A program made the position numbers and the translations under genes. A stretch of 15,488 bases of DNA, taken from NCBI GenBank assembly GCA_025456165.1, contig JALOLI010000006.1:1-15488 (forward strand). Direction: 5' to 3'. Shown piece after piece: positions 6,765-13,515 of the stretch. The notes beneath the pieces are model-generated. The model was given only the letters and a program-made list of their open reading frames with translations, was not told the origin of the DNA and did no database searches. The stretch's first letter is position 1, and every line of letters begins with the position of its first letter. This DNA is from Acidimicrobiia bacterium. Its GTDB lineage: Bacteria; Actinomycetota; Acidimicrobiia; UBA5794; UBA11373.

Positions 6765-7253
6765 GTGCCCACACCGATCCAGCAGACCCCGCTCCCCGGC
6801 GTGGGGGTGCGGTACGACTTCACCACCGAGGACGGCCTGCGGCTGGGCGTGGTCCACCACCACACCGGCCGCCGTCAGCTCTTCCTCTGCCCCGCCGACG
6901 ATCCCGACAGCGCCAGGGTGAGCCTCGACCTCACCGAGGACGAGTCTCATGCCCTCATCGACGTGCTGGGGGGATCCCAGATCGTTGAGACGCTGACGGT
7001 TCTCCGCCAGGAGGTGGAGGGCCTGGTAATCGACTGGCTCGCCCTGGACGCCGGGTCGCCCTACGCCGGCAAGACTATCGGCGACGGCCGCATGCGGACC
7101 CGGACCGGAGCCTCGGTCGTGGCGGTGCTGCGCGGCTCCGAAGCGCACCCGGCCCCGGGCCCCGAGTTTCGTCTGCTCCCCAGGGACACGCTCGTCGTGG
7201 TCGGCACGGCCCAGGGGATCGGCGCCCTCACCAACCTCCTCCACAGCGGCTGA
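6765..7253 (+). CDS. khtT: KhtT-like cation:proton antiporter regulatory subunit, copy 2
   Basis: 162 aa from a GTG start placed 8 nt after GGGAGG, the same spacing as in copy 1. Same domain order: N-terminal domain with TPLPGVGVRYDFTT and LGVVHHHTGRR, then RCK_C with IDWLALDAGSPYAGKTIG, RTGASVVAVLRG, HPAPGPEFRL and RDTLVVVGTAQG. SPYAGKTIG is closer than copy 1 (SPVAGASLA) to the usual SPLAGKTL of RCK_C domains. Its stop lies 3 nt before the antiporter GTG, so it is the copy most likely to form the standard KhtT-KhtU pair. Copies differ most in the middle (residues ~40-60) and at the RCK_C entry (100-110), where ligand or partner specificity could differ (inference). Confidence 0.9.
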   Translation: MPTPIQQTPLPGVGVRYDFTTEDGLRLGVVHHHTGRRQLFLCPADDPDSARVSLDLTEDESHALIDVLGGSQIVETLTVLRQEVEGLVIDWLALDAGSPYAGKTIGDGRMRTRTGASVVAVLRGSEAHPAPGPEFRLLPRDTLVVVGTAQGIGALTNLLHSG

Positions 7254-7256
7254 GCC

Positions 7257-8462
7257 GTGCACGAGCAGGCTCTGCTCTGGCTCGAACTGGGCGGGCTCGT
7301 GCTGGGCCTGGCGCTGCTGGCTCGCGTGGCCACCGCCGTCGGCCTCTCTCCGATCCCGCTGTACCTCGTCGGCGGGCTGGCGGTGGGAGAAGGGGGCCTC
7401 ATCCCCCTGGTCACCTCGGAGGACTTCATCGCCACCGGGGCGGACCTGGGCGTGATCCTCCTGCTGCTGATGCTCGGCCTCGAGTACACCCCGGCCGAAC
7501 TGCGCCGCGCCCTTCGCTCGGGAGCCCCCGCCGGCCTCCTGGATCTCCTCGCCGGCTACACGCCCGGCTTAGCCGCCGGCCTTCTCCTCGGCCTGGGACC
7601 CGTGCCGTCCCTGTTCCTGGGCGGGGTCACCTACATCTCTTCGTCGGGGGTGGTGGCCAAGCTGGTAGCCGACCTGGGTTGGGTCGCCAACCGGGAAACG
7701 CCCGTCGTACTCTCCCTGCTCGTATTCGAGGACCTGGCGATGGCGGTCCTCCTGCCGGTGCTGGCGGTGGTGGCACTGGGCGGCAGCCCGGGCGGCGCCC
7801 TCCTCGCCGTCGCCGCCGCCCTGGCACTCGTCGCCATCATCCTGACGCTGGCGTCCCGCCACGGCGAGAAGGCCGGACGACTGGTCTTCTCGGGAACCGA
7901 CGAGGTGAACCTGCTCACGCTGGTCGGGGTAACCCTCGTCGTCGCCGGGTTCACCGAGCAACTCAACGTGTCGGCCGCGGTGGGGGCCTTCCTGGTGGGC
8001 ATCGGGATCTCCGGCGAGGCCGCCCACCGGGCCCGCGCCCTCCTCACCCCGCTGCGTGACCTGTTCGCCGCGGTCTTCTTCGTCTTCTTCGGCCTGTCCA
8101 CCGATCCGGCCGCGATCCCGGCGGCGCTGGCCCCGGCGGCGGCACTGGCCGCCGTCTCCGCCCTGACGAAGTTCGGCACCGGCTGGTGGGCGGCGCGGCG
8201 GGCCGGAGTGGGACGCCGCGGCCGGGCTCGCGCCGGCGCGGCGCTGATCGCCCGGGGGGAGTTCTCAGTGATCATCGCCGGCCTAGGGGCGGCCGCGGCG
8301 GGCGCCGGCAGCAGCCGCCTGGGGCCGCTGGCTGCGGTCTACGTTCTGCTCACCGCCACCCTCGGTCCCCTGGCGGCTCGCTTCGCCGACCGCGCTCCCG
8401 GAGGCCCCCCGGCGCGTTGGCCCCGGATCCGGCGACGGGCCGAAGCCAGCCGAACGGACTGA
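7257..8462 (+). CDS. khtU: KhtU-like CPA2 cation:proton antiporter
   Basis: 401 aa, polytopic membrane protein of the monovalent cation:proton antiporter-2 family, near the ~400-residue size of KhtU, with about 11-12 hydrophobic segments and no C-terminal NAD-binding domain. Recognisable blocks are LLLLMLGLEYTPAELRRAL, YISSSGVVAKLVADLGWVANRETP, LVFEDLAMAVLLPVLAVVAL, VSAAVGAFLVGIGISGEAA, FFVFFGLSTDP and ARGEFSVIIAGLGAAA. The tail (about 380-401) is basic and hydrophilic. Expected role: K+ (or Na+) efflux in exchange for protons, gated by the KhtT-like proteins encoded just upstream. The GTG start has no good Shine-Dalgarno but lies 3 nt after the preceding stop, so translation is probably coupled. 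Ion specificity cannot be told from sequence. Confidence 0.9.
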   Translation: MHEQALLWLELGGLVLGLALLARVATAVGLSPIPLYLVGGLAVGEGGLIPLVTSEDFIATGADLGVILLLLMLGLEYTPAELRRALRSGAPAGLLDLLAGYTPGLAAGLLLGLGPVPSLFLGGVTYISSSGVVAKLVADLGWVANRETPVVLSLLVFEDLAMAVLLPVLAVVALGGSPGGALLAVAAALALVAIILTLASRHGEKAGRLVFSGTDEVNLLTLVGVTLVVAGFTEQLNVSAAVGAFLVGIGISGEAAHRARALLTPLRDLFAAVFFVFFGLSTDPAAIPAALAPAAALAAVSALTKFGTGWWAARRAGVGRRGRARAGAALIARGEFSVIIAGLGAAAAGAGSSRLGPLAAVYVLLTATLGPLAARFADRAPGGPPARWPRIRRRAEASRTD

Positions 8463-8469
8463 GAGCGGT

Positions 8470-8482
8470 GCGCCGGCGGCGC
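8470..8482. terminator. Short GC hairpin between convergent genes
   Basis: GCGCC-GGC-GGCGC forms a perfect 5-bp stem with a 3-base loop in the 45-nt gap between the convergent antiporter and adenosylhomocysteinase genes. It could help terminate in both directions, but has no T-tract on either side, so it is a weak candidate in sequence this GC-rich. Confidence 0.25.
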
Positions 8483-8507
8483 GGCTGCCCGCGCGCTGGC
8501 GGAGGGC

Positions 8508-9755
8508 CTAGGTCCCCATCTCCCAGGATCGCAAGTAGCGCTCCTGTTCCGGGGTCAGCGTGTCGAGGCCTCCCCCGAGGCTCTCCAGCTTGATCCGGGC
8601 CACCTCGGCGTCGAGGTACTCGGGCAGGCGGTACACCCGCGGCTCCAGCTTCCCGGCGTTGGCCCCCAGCCACTCGGCAGCGAGCGCCTGGTCGGCGAAG
8701 GACATGTCCATAACATCTGCGGGGTGACCCTCGGCGGCGGCCAGGTTCACCAGGCGCCCCTCGGCGGCGACGTACAGGCAGCGGCCGTCGGCCAGGCGCC
8801 ACTCCTCGAGATTGGAGCGGATCCGCCGCCGGCCCTGAGCCGCCGCTTCGAGCGCCGCCAGGTCGATCTCGACGTCGAAGTGGCCGGCGTTCGCCAGGAC
8901 TGCGCCGTCTTTCATGACGGCGAAGTGCTCCGCCCGCAGCACGTGGATGTCCCCGGTGACGGTGACGAAGACGTCTCCCAGCCGGGCGGCCTCGAGACCC
9001 GGCAGCACCCGGTACCCCTCCATGGCGGCAGCCAGGGCCCGCACCGGATCGACTTCGACGACGACGACCGACGCCCCCAGGCCCTTGGCCCGGGCGGCGA
9101 CGCCGGTACCGCAGTCCCCGTATCCCACCACCACCACCGTGCGCCCGGCGAAGAGAAGGTTCGTGGCCCGCAGGATGCCGTCGAGCGCCGACTGGCCGGT
9201 GCCGTGACGGTTGTCGAAGAGATGCTTGGTAGCCGAGTCGTTCACCGCCACCACGGGGAAGCGCAACACCCCGGCCTCGGCCATGGCCCGCAGCCGCAGC
9301 ACGCCCGTGGTCGTCTCCTCGGTGGAACCGATCGGGTCGTTCCCCGCCCGCTCCCGCAGCAGGGTGGTCACCAGGTCCGCCCCATCATCCATCGTCACCT
9401 GGGGCATCTGGTCCAAGACGGCCCGGATGTGGCCGTAGTAGCGCTCGGCGTCCTCCCCGCGCACGGCGTAAACCGGGATGCCCTCCTCGACGAGGGCGGC
9501 GGCCACGTCGTCCTGGGTCGACAGGGGGTTGGAAGCGCAGAGCGCCACCTCGGCCCCGCCCGCCCGCAGGGCCCGCATGAGATTGGCGGTCTCGGCGGTC
9601 ACGTGGAGGCAGGCCCCCACCCGCATGCCCTCCAGCGGCCGGGACCCCTCGAAGCGCTGCCGGATGGCGGCCAGCACCGGCATGCGGCGCGCCGCCCACT
9701 CGATACGCAGGGCGCCCTGTTCCGCCAGCGACGCGTCGGCGATGTCGAACCTCAT
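8508..9755 (-). CDS. ahcY: Adenosylhomocysteinase, short type
   Basis: 415 aa. Hydrolyses S-adenosylhomocysteine to adenosine and homocysteine using tightly bound NAD+, relieving product inhibition of methyltransferases. Substrate and catalytic motifs: H51, NPLSTQDD (76-83), DDGAD (123-127), STEETTTG (144-151), [19 protein letters not shown] (171-189, with K177 and D181), [10 protein letters not shown] (289-298) and EGHPADVMD (342-350). NAD-binding loop GYGDCGTG (211-218), where long bacterial and eukaryotic enzymes have GYGDVGKG. The length and the ending YLRSWEMGT, instead of the lysine/tyrosine tail of long forms, place it with the short archaeal/Thermotoga-like type. The ATG overlaps the isomerase stop as ATGA, after GGGGAGG. 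Last gene of a four-gene operon. Some short relatives in methanogens prefer S-inosylhomocysteine, so substrate is not absolutely fixed. Confidence 0.95.
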   Translation of the reverse strand: MRFDIADASLAEQGALRIEWAARRMPVLAAIRQRFEGSRPLEGMRVGACLHVTAETANLMRALRAGGAEVALCASNPLSTQDDVAAALVEEGIPVYAVRGEDAERYYGHIRAVLDQMPQVTMDDGADLVTTLLRERAGNDPIGSTEETTTGVLRLRAMAEAGVLRFPVVAVNDSATKHLFDNRHGTGQSALDGILRATNLLFAGRTVVVVGYGDCGTGVAARAKGLGASVVVVEVDPVRALAAAMEGYRVLPGLEAARLGDVFVTVTGDIHVLRAEHFAVMKDGAVLANAGHFDVEIDLAALEAAAQGRRRIRSNLEEWRLADGRCLYVAAEGRLVNLAAAEGHPADVMDMSFADQALAAEWLGANAGKLEPRVYRLPEYLDAEVARIKLESLGGGLDTLTPEQERYLRSWEMGT

Positions 9756-10759
9756 GATGCCTCCCCGGCCAGTTGCTCCTTGAGGGCGGCGATGACCTCC
9801 ACCGCCACGGGGTCCATCCCGGCTCGCTCCGCCAGGGAGACCGCCACCAGGTCGCCGACCACGGCCAGGCTGAAGAGCCGGGCGAGGGGCCCCTCTCCCT
9901 GGGCGTGGACCTCACCGGCCAGGCCGACCCGGCCTTCGACGAGGCCCCGGCTCACCTGCGCCCGGCGGATGAGGCGCGGGTCCTCGGCGGGGTCGTGCAG
10001 CCAGACCACTCCCACCCGGTCGCGGGCCAGGTCCGGGTATGCCGCCCAGGCTTCGATCTCGTTGTGGTCCAGTTCGGGGAAAGACGACGAGTAGGCGATC
10101 GCCTTGCCGTTCTCGTTGATCTGGGTCTTCCAGCGGTAGGCGGCCACCGCCGGCAGGCCCTCCGCCCCGTACACCACCACCAGGCGGCGGTAGAGGGCAG
10201 AGGCCAGGTCGTCACCGAGCGCCACCGCCGCCCCGCGTCCTCCGCCCAGGAGCCGCTCGACCACGTCGGCCGCCTCGCGCAAGCCCGCCGACTGGGACGG
10301 CACCACCCCGGCGGCTTCGAGCAAGCGCAGCACCGCCCCCGTCAGGTAGCCGACCGCCGCCCGCGGCTGCGGCACGGCAGGGGTCAGCACGACGGGGAAC
10401 CCGCACTCGGCGGCCAGCGCCGCCAGGCGCCCCCCGGTGGTGACGGCGGCCCGGTCGAGGCCCAGCCGTCCGGCCGTCTCGGCCGCCGACAGGGCCTCTT
10501 CGGTGTCGCCGCTGTGGGAGACGATCAACACCAGAGGACGGGCGTGCTCCGCCCACCCGGGCAGGCCGTAGGAACGGTGCCCTCCCACCCGTCCGCCGAA
10601 CTCGGCGGCTACCACGCCGGCGATGCTCCCGGCGATGCCCGAGCCGCCCATGCCCGCCACGAGGGCCTCGGCGGCCCGAGCCGGGGCCGGCGGCTCCAGG
10701 TTCGCGGCCCAGCGCAGCTGGTCGGGCAGGGTGCCGATGAGTTGGCGCATGGACGTCAC
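9752..10759 (-). CDS. SIS-domain bifunctional phosphoglucose/phosphomannose isomerase
   Basis: 335 aa. Expected to interconvert fructose-6-P with glucose-6-P and mannose-6-P. Two SIS domains: the first has MGGSGIAGS (37-45) and SHSGDTEE (81-88); the second has the diagnostic [18 protein letters not shown] (210-227) followed by [11 protein letters not shown] (228-238). By comparison with the crenarchaeal PGI/PMI family, R133, E216, H232 and K327 are the likely catalytic residues; all are present and the Glu-His spacing fits. The GTG start at 10759 overlaps the Trm112-like stop as GTGA and follows GGAGAGGAG by 8 nt, better than the ATG at 10750. Downstream ahcY overlaps by 4 nt. Substrate preference is inferred from family. 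Confidence 0.9.
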   Translation of the reverse strand: MTSMRQLIGTLPDQLRWAANLEPPAPARAAEALVAGMGGSGIAGSIAGVVAAEFGGRVGGHRSYGLPGWAEHARPLVLIVSHSGDTEEALSAAETAGRLGLDRAAVTTGGRLAALAAECGFPVVLTPAVPQPRAAVGYLTGAVLRLLEAAGVVPSQSAGLREAADVVERLLGGGRGAAVALGDDLASALYRRLVVVYGAEGLPAVAAYRWKTQINENGKAIAYSSSFPELDHNEIEAWAAYPDLARDRVGVVWLHDPAEDPRLIRRAQVSRGLVEGRVGLAGEVHAQGEGPLARLFSLAVVGDLVAVSLAERAGMDPVAVEVIAALKEQLAGEAS

Positions 10760-10935
10760 GGCCGGGGCTCCTCTCCGGGCCGGTAGGCCTCCTCGGGAAG
10801 CATGATGGGGATGCCGTCTCGGACGGGGTAGTGCCGCCCGCAGGCGATGCAGGCCAGCGCCTCGGCGCGGTCCTGAAGGGTGCCGTGGCACACGGGGCAA
10901 GCCATGATGGCCAGCAGATCCTCAGGCACCGGCAT
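10756..10935 (-). CDS. Trm112/YcaR-like small zinc-ribbon protein
   Basis: 59 aa, a short gene easy to miss. It starts MPVPEDLLAIMACPVCHG and carries two Cys pairs, C13/C16 and C29/C32 (CIAC), then GRHYPVRDGIPIML, the hallmark of Trm112/UPF0434 proteins. In eukaryotes and archaea Trm112 stabilises several SAM-dependent methyltransferases; in bacteria the role is largely unknown. The ATG follows AGAGGAGG by 6 nt and overlaps the mutase stop by 14 nt; its own stop overlaps the isomerase GTG by 4 nt, so it is locked inside the operon. Co-transcription with ahcY, which clears the methylation by-product, is suggestive. As I recall, the same small gene sits between manB and a SIS gene in other actinobacteria such as Streptomyces. 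Confidence 0.9.
   Translation of the reverse strand: MPVPEDLLAIMACPVCHGTLQDRAEALACIACGRHYPVRDGIPIMLPEEAYRPGEEPRP
10768..10776 (-). promoter_or_regulatory. Ribosome binding site deciding the isomerase GTG start
   Basis: GGAGAGGAG on the minus strand, 8 nt before the GTG at 10759, within the end of the Trm112-like gene. The ATG at 10750 would be 17 nt away, which is too far. Confidence 0.55.
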
Positions 10936-12283
10936 CGACGGCCTCCTCTACGGCGGCCCGCACCCGGGCCACCAGCTCTTCGACTCCGGCGGCGTCGGGA
11001 GCCTCGACGTTGAGCCGGAGCACCGGCTCGGTGTTGGACGGCCGGAGGTTGAACCAGCGGTCGCTCCACGACACGGTGAGCCCGTCGACCCGATCCTGCT
11101 CCGCGTCCGCGAAAGCGGCCCCGGCGGCGGCCGCCGCCGCGGCCGGGCGCGCCACCTCCAGGTTGATCTCCCCCGACTGGGCGTACGGCTCGAACTCGCC
11201 CCGGATGGCAGAGAGCGGCCGGCCGTCTTCGGCGAGGACCTGCATCAGCACCAGCATGGTGAGGATGCCCGAGTCGGCCCGGTAGTTGTCGCGGTAGTAG
11301 TAGTGCCCGGAGTGCTCGCCGCCGAACACGGCGCCGGTCTCCTTCATGACCCCCTTGATGAACGAGTGGCCCACCCGGGTGCGCACCGGGACTCCCCCGG
11401 CGCGGAGGATGGTCTCGGGCACGGCCCGGCTGCAGATCAGGTTGTGCACCACCGCCGACCCGGGCTCCCGGCGGAGGAACCATTTCGCCACCATGGCCGT
11501 CACGGTGCTCCCCGGGAGGGGGCGGAGGGCGTCGTCGACGAAGAAGGCCCGGTCGGCGTCCCCGTCGAAAGCCACCCCCAGGTGGGGACGCTCGCGCTGC
11601 ATGAGGGCCTCGAGGTCGCGCAGGTTCTCCGGGCGCAAGGGATCGGGATGGTGATTGGGGAAGCGGCCGTCGGGCTCCAGGTACAGGCCGATCAGGTCGG
11701 CGGGGAGGCGGTCGAAGACCGCGGGCACCGCCACCCCGGCCACCCCGTTCCCCCCGTCGGCGGCCACCCGCAACCCTGCCAGCCGGGAGGCGTCGACGAT
11801 GGAGAGGAGGTGGTCCACATAGCCCGAGAGCACGTCCAACCGGCGCACCTCGCCGGGAGGGCCGGCCGGGGCCGGCGGGTCCTCCACCAGGCGGCGCACT
11901 TCCTCCAGGCCGGAGCCGGCGCCGACGGGGGCCGCCCCGGGCAGGCAGAGCTTGATGCCGTTCCACCCCTGGGGGTTGTGCGAGGCGGTGACCATGGCCC
12001 CCGGCCGGTTCAGCGAGCCGGCGGCGAAGTAGACCATGTCGGTAGTGATCATCCCCAGGTCGTCCGCGCCGGTCCCGTGCCCGGTGATGCCGGCGATGAG
12101 GGCGGCGGCCAGCGCCGGGGAGGAGAGGCGGCAGTCCCGCCCCACGGCGATCCGATCCGCCCCGCTGAAGGAGGCGAAGGCCGCGCCGATGCGCGCCGCG
12201 GTGGCCTCGTCCAGTTGGGCGGGGACCAGGCCGCGGATGTCGTAGGCCTTGAAGATGGAGTCGAGGCGGGCTTCGGTTTCCAT
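10922..12283 (-). CDS. manB: Phosphomannomutase/phosphoglucomutase
   Basis: 453 aa, alpha-D-phosphohexomutase family. Interconverts mannose-6-P and mannose-1-P (and/or the glucose esters), supplying GDP-mannose and other sugar nucleotides. All four family loops are present: catalytic TASHNPQGWNGIK (99-111, phosphoserine S101), Mg2+ loop DGDADR (240-245), sugar-binding GEHSGHYYYRDNYRADSG (322-339) and phosphate-binding RPSNTEP (414-420). GEHSGHYYYRD is typical of bifunctional PMM/PGM enzymes rather than phosphoglucosamine mutase. An Ala-rich run (380-390) is a linker. The ATG at 12283 begins METEARLDSIFKAYDIRG, which fits the family; longer in-frame readings run antisense to the glycosyltransferase. 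A TACAAT box sits 9 nt upstream, and no Shine-Dalgarno is present. First gene of the operon with the Trm112-like, isomerase and ahcY genes. Confidence 0.95.
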   Translation of the reverse strand: METEARLDSIFKAYDIRGLVPAQLDEATAARIGAAFASFSGADRIAVGRDCRLSSPALAAALIAGITGHGTGADDLGMITTDMVYFAAGSLNRPGAMVTASHNPQGWNGIKLCLPGAAPVGAGSGLEEVRRLVEDPPAPAGPPGEVRRLDVLSGYVDHLLSIVDASRLAGLRVAADGGNGVAGVAVPAVFDRLPADLIGLYLEPDGRFPNHHPDPLRPENLRDLEALMQRERPHLGVAFDGDADRAFFVDDALRPLPGSTVTAMVAKWFLRREPGSAVVHNLICSRAVPETILRAGGVPVRTRVGHSFIKGVMKETGAVFGGEHSGHYYYRDNYRADSGILTMLVLMQVLAEDGRPLSAIRGEFEPYAQSGEINLEVARPAAAAAAAGAAFADAEQDRVDGLTVSWSDRWFNLRPSNTEPVLRLNVEAPDAAGVEELVARVRAAVEEAVDAGA

Positions 12284-12292
12284 CGCCCGGGC

Positions 12293-12298
12293 ATTGTA
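12293..12298 (-). promoter_or_regulatory. -10 box of the manB operon, near-leaderless
   Basis: TACAAT on the minus strand, separated by 9 nt from the manB ATG, so the mRNA leader would be 0-3 nt. One half of a 68-nt divergent promoter region shared with the glycosyltransferase gene. No convincing -35 is seen. Confidence 0.55.
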
Positions 12299-12339
12299 AG
12301 AGGGCAGGCCCCGGGAGGGACCGATCGCGACGGGGCCGG

Positions 12340-12345
12340 TAATCT
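12340..12345 (+). promoter_or_regulatory. -10 box of the glycosyltransferase gene, leaderless geometry
   Basis: TAATCT is followed by exactly six bases and then the ATG at 12352, so transcription 7 nt after the box starts on the A of the ATG. No Shine-Dalgarno is present. No good -35 is visible. Confidence 0.55.
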
Positions 12346-12351
12346 TGCTCG

Positions 12352-13077
12352 ATGCCCTCGGCGGCCCGCGTCTCCATCCTGATGCCCTGCTACCAGCTGG
12401 CCGGCACCATCGCCGCCAACATCGACCGCGTGGTCGCTGCCACCTCTGCTGAGGCCGGCGTCGAAGTAGTCGTGGCCGACGACGGATCGACCGACGGGAC
12501 CCGCGAAGCCGCCGAGCGGGCCGCCGCCCGGCACCGGAACGTGCTGGTCGTGGCCAACCCGGAGAACGCCGGCAAGGGCCGGGTACTGCAGCGGGCCTTC
12601 GCCGCGTCGAGCGGCGAGATCGTGGTATTCCTCGACGGCGACCTCGACCTCCCCCCGGAACAGGTCCCGGCCATGGTCGCGGAGTTGCGCCGCGGCGGCT
12701 GGGATGCCCTGCTCGGGGCCAAGCGGGCCGCCCTGGTCGCCGGCGGCTACCCCAAGGCACGGCGCGTGCTCTCCCGGGTCTTCTCCGCCGTCACCAGGCT
12801 GGCGTTCCGCTTGCCGGTGGCGGAGACCCAGACGGGCCTCAAGGCCTTCCGCCGCGAGCCGCTGGAGACGGCCATGCCCGCCCTGCAGATCGGCCGCTAC
12901 TCGTTCGACCTCGAACTGGTGAGCCTGCTCCACCGGGCGGGCCGGCGCATCGGGGAGTATCCGGTCCGGCTCGAGGCGCACGCCTCAGAGAGCCGCGTCA
13001 CCATCGGCACGCTCTGGGAGATGGGACGCGACACCGCCCGGCTCTGGTTCCGCACCGTCGTCCGCCGCCGGCGCTGA
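12352..13077 (+). CDS. Family 2 glycosyltransferase, DPM1-like
   Basis: 241 aa, GT-A fold. Transfers a sugar from a nucleotide donor, most likely to polyprenyl phosphate, at the inner face of the membrane. Motifs: VSILMPCYQLAGTI (7-20), nucleotide-binding VADDGSTDGT (41-50), NAGKGRVLQRAF (72-83), metal-binding FLDGDLDLPP (93-102) and QTGLKAFRREPL (160-171), the counterpart of the GFKAF segment of dolichyl-phosphate mannose synthases. There is no C-terminal membrane domain, so it is a soluble or peripheral form. The neighbouring phosphomannomutase makes mannose-1-P and the nearby gtrA encodes a possible lipid-sugar flippase subunit, so polyprenyl-phosphate mannose or glucose is a reasonable product (inference). 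Its last 93 nt overlap the 3' end of gtrA on the other strand. Confidence 0.9.
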   Translation: MPSAARVSILMPCYQLAGTIAANIDRVVAATSAEAGVEVVVADDGSTDGTREAAERAAARHRNVLVVANPENAGKGRVLQRAFAASSGEIVVFLDGDLDLPPEQVPAMVAELRRGGWDALLGAKRAALVAGGYPKARRVLSRVFSAVTRLAFRLPVAETQTGLKAFRREPLETAMPALQIGRYSFDLELVSLLHRAGRRIGEYPVRLEAHASESRVTIGTLWEMGRDTARLWFRTVVRRRR

Positions 13078-13515
13078 GGTGGCGCGGCGCGCCAGCGACC
13101 GGCGGAACACCAGATCGCGGTAGGAGGCCAGCTTCGGCAGCAGGATGATGACCCCGGCCGCCAGCTTCGCCGCGTTCTCCCCGAGCCGGGAGAGGTCGCC
13201 GAACACGGCCTCGGCGCCGAGGACGATGCCCACCGTCGCCAGCCAGGCCACCCCGTTTACCAGGAAGAACACCGTGGTCTCCCGCCAGACCCCGTCGCGG
13301 CCCCGGAGCTGGAAGGTCCAGCGCCGGTTCAGCAAGTAAGACACCTCGGTGGCCACGGCGAAGGCGATGGTCACCCGCCAGAAGAGGAGCACCGATGAGG
13401 GGAGGGCGTTGAACACGGCGAAGTCGACGCCGGTGTTCACCACCCCGATGATCACCAGCTTCGCCATCTGGCTCAGGCCCCGGCGGTCGAAGAACGATCT
13501 GAAGTAGGAGATCAC
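12985..13515 (-). CDS. GtrA-family membrane protein
   Basis: 176 aa with four membrane segments: about 19-38 (KLVIIGVVNTGVDFAVFNAL), 44-63, 81-104 and 113-132. The GtrA hallmarks are present: GVVNTGVDFAVFN near the start, EVSYLLNRRWTF (57-68) and NAAKLAAGVIILLPKLASY ahead of RDLVFRR (133-139). GtrA proteins are proposed to flip polyprenyl-phosphate sugars or support surface-polysaccharide glycosyltransferases. The GTG start overlaps the upstream stop as GTGA and follows GGAGG by 5 nt. After residue ~140 the protein carries a hydrophilic Ala/Pro/Glu tail; residues 147-176 are encoded antisense to the glycosyltransferase gene and look like an acquired extension. The pairing with a convergent DPM-like enzyme fits the GtrA/GtrB theme. 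Confidence 0.9.
   Translation of the reverse strand: MISYFRSFFDRRGLSQMAKLVIIGVVNTGVDFAVFNALPSSVLLFWRVTIAFAVATEVSYLLNRRWTFQLRGRDGVWRETTVFFLVNGVAWLATVGIVLGAEAVFGDLSRLGENAAKLAAGVIILLPKLASYRDLVFRRSLARRATSAPAADDGAEPEPGGVASHLPERADGDAAL

Noticed and set aside
6209..7253. The duplicated khtT region as a transposition or recent assembly duplication
   Set aside because: The copies are only about half identical in protein, differ in length, have separate ribosome sites and no flanking repeats, so the duplication is old and real.
8724..10094. 456-codon open frame antisense to ahcY and the isomerase
   Set aside because: Gly/His/Arg-rich translation without motifs; the opposite strand encodes well-conserved enzymes.
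11120..11150. GCC/GGC-rich run in manB as a possible repeat element
   Set aside because: It encodes an Ala-rich linker in the protein and shows no second copy or flanking repeats.
10880..12382. 500-codon open frame antisense to manB
   Set aside because: Shadow of the phosphomannomutase gene; no recognisable domain, and it spans the promoter region of two real genes.
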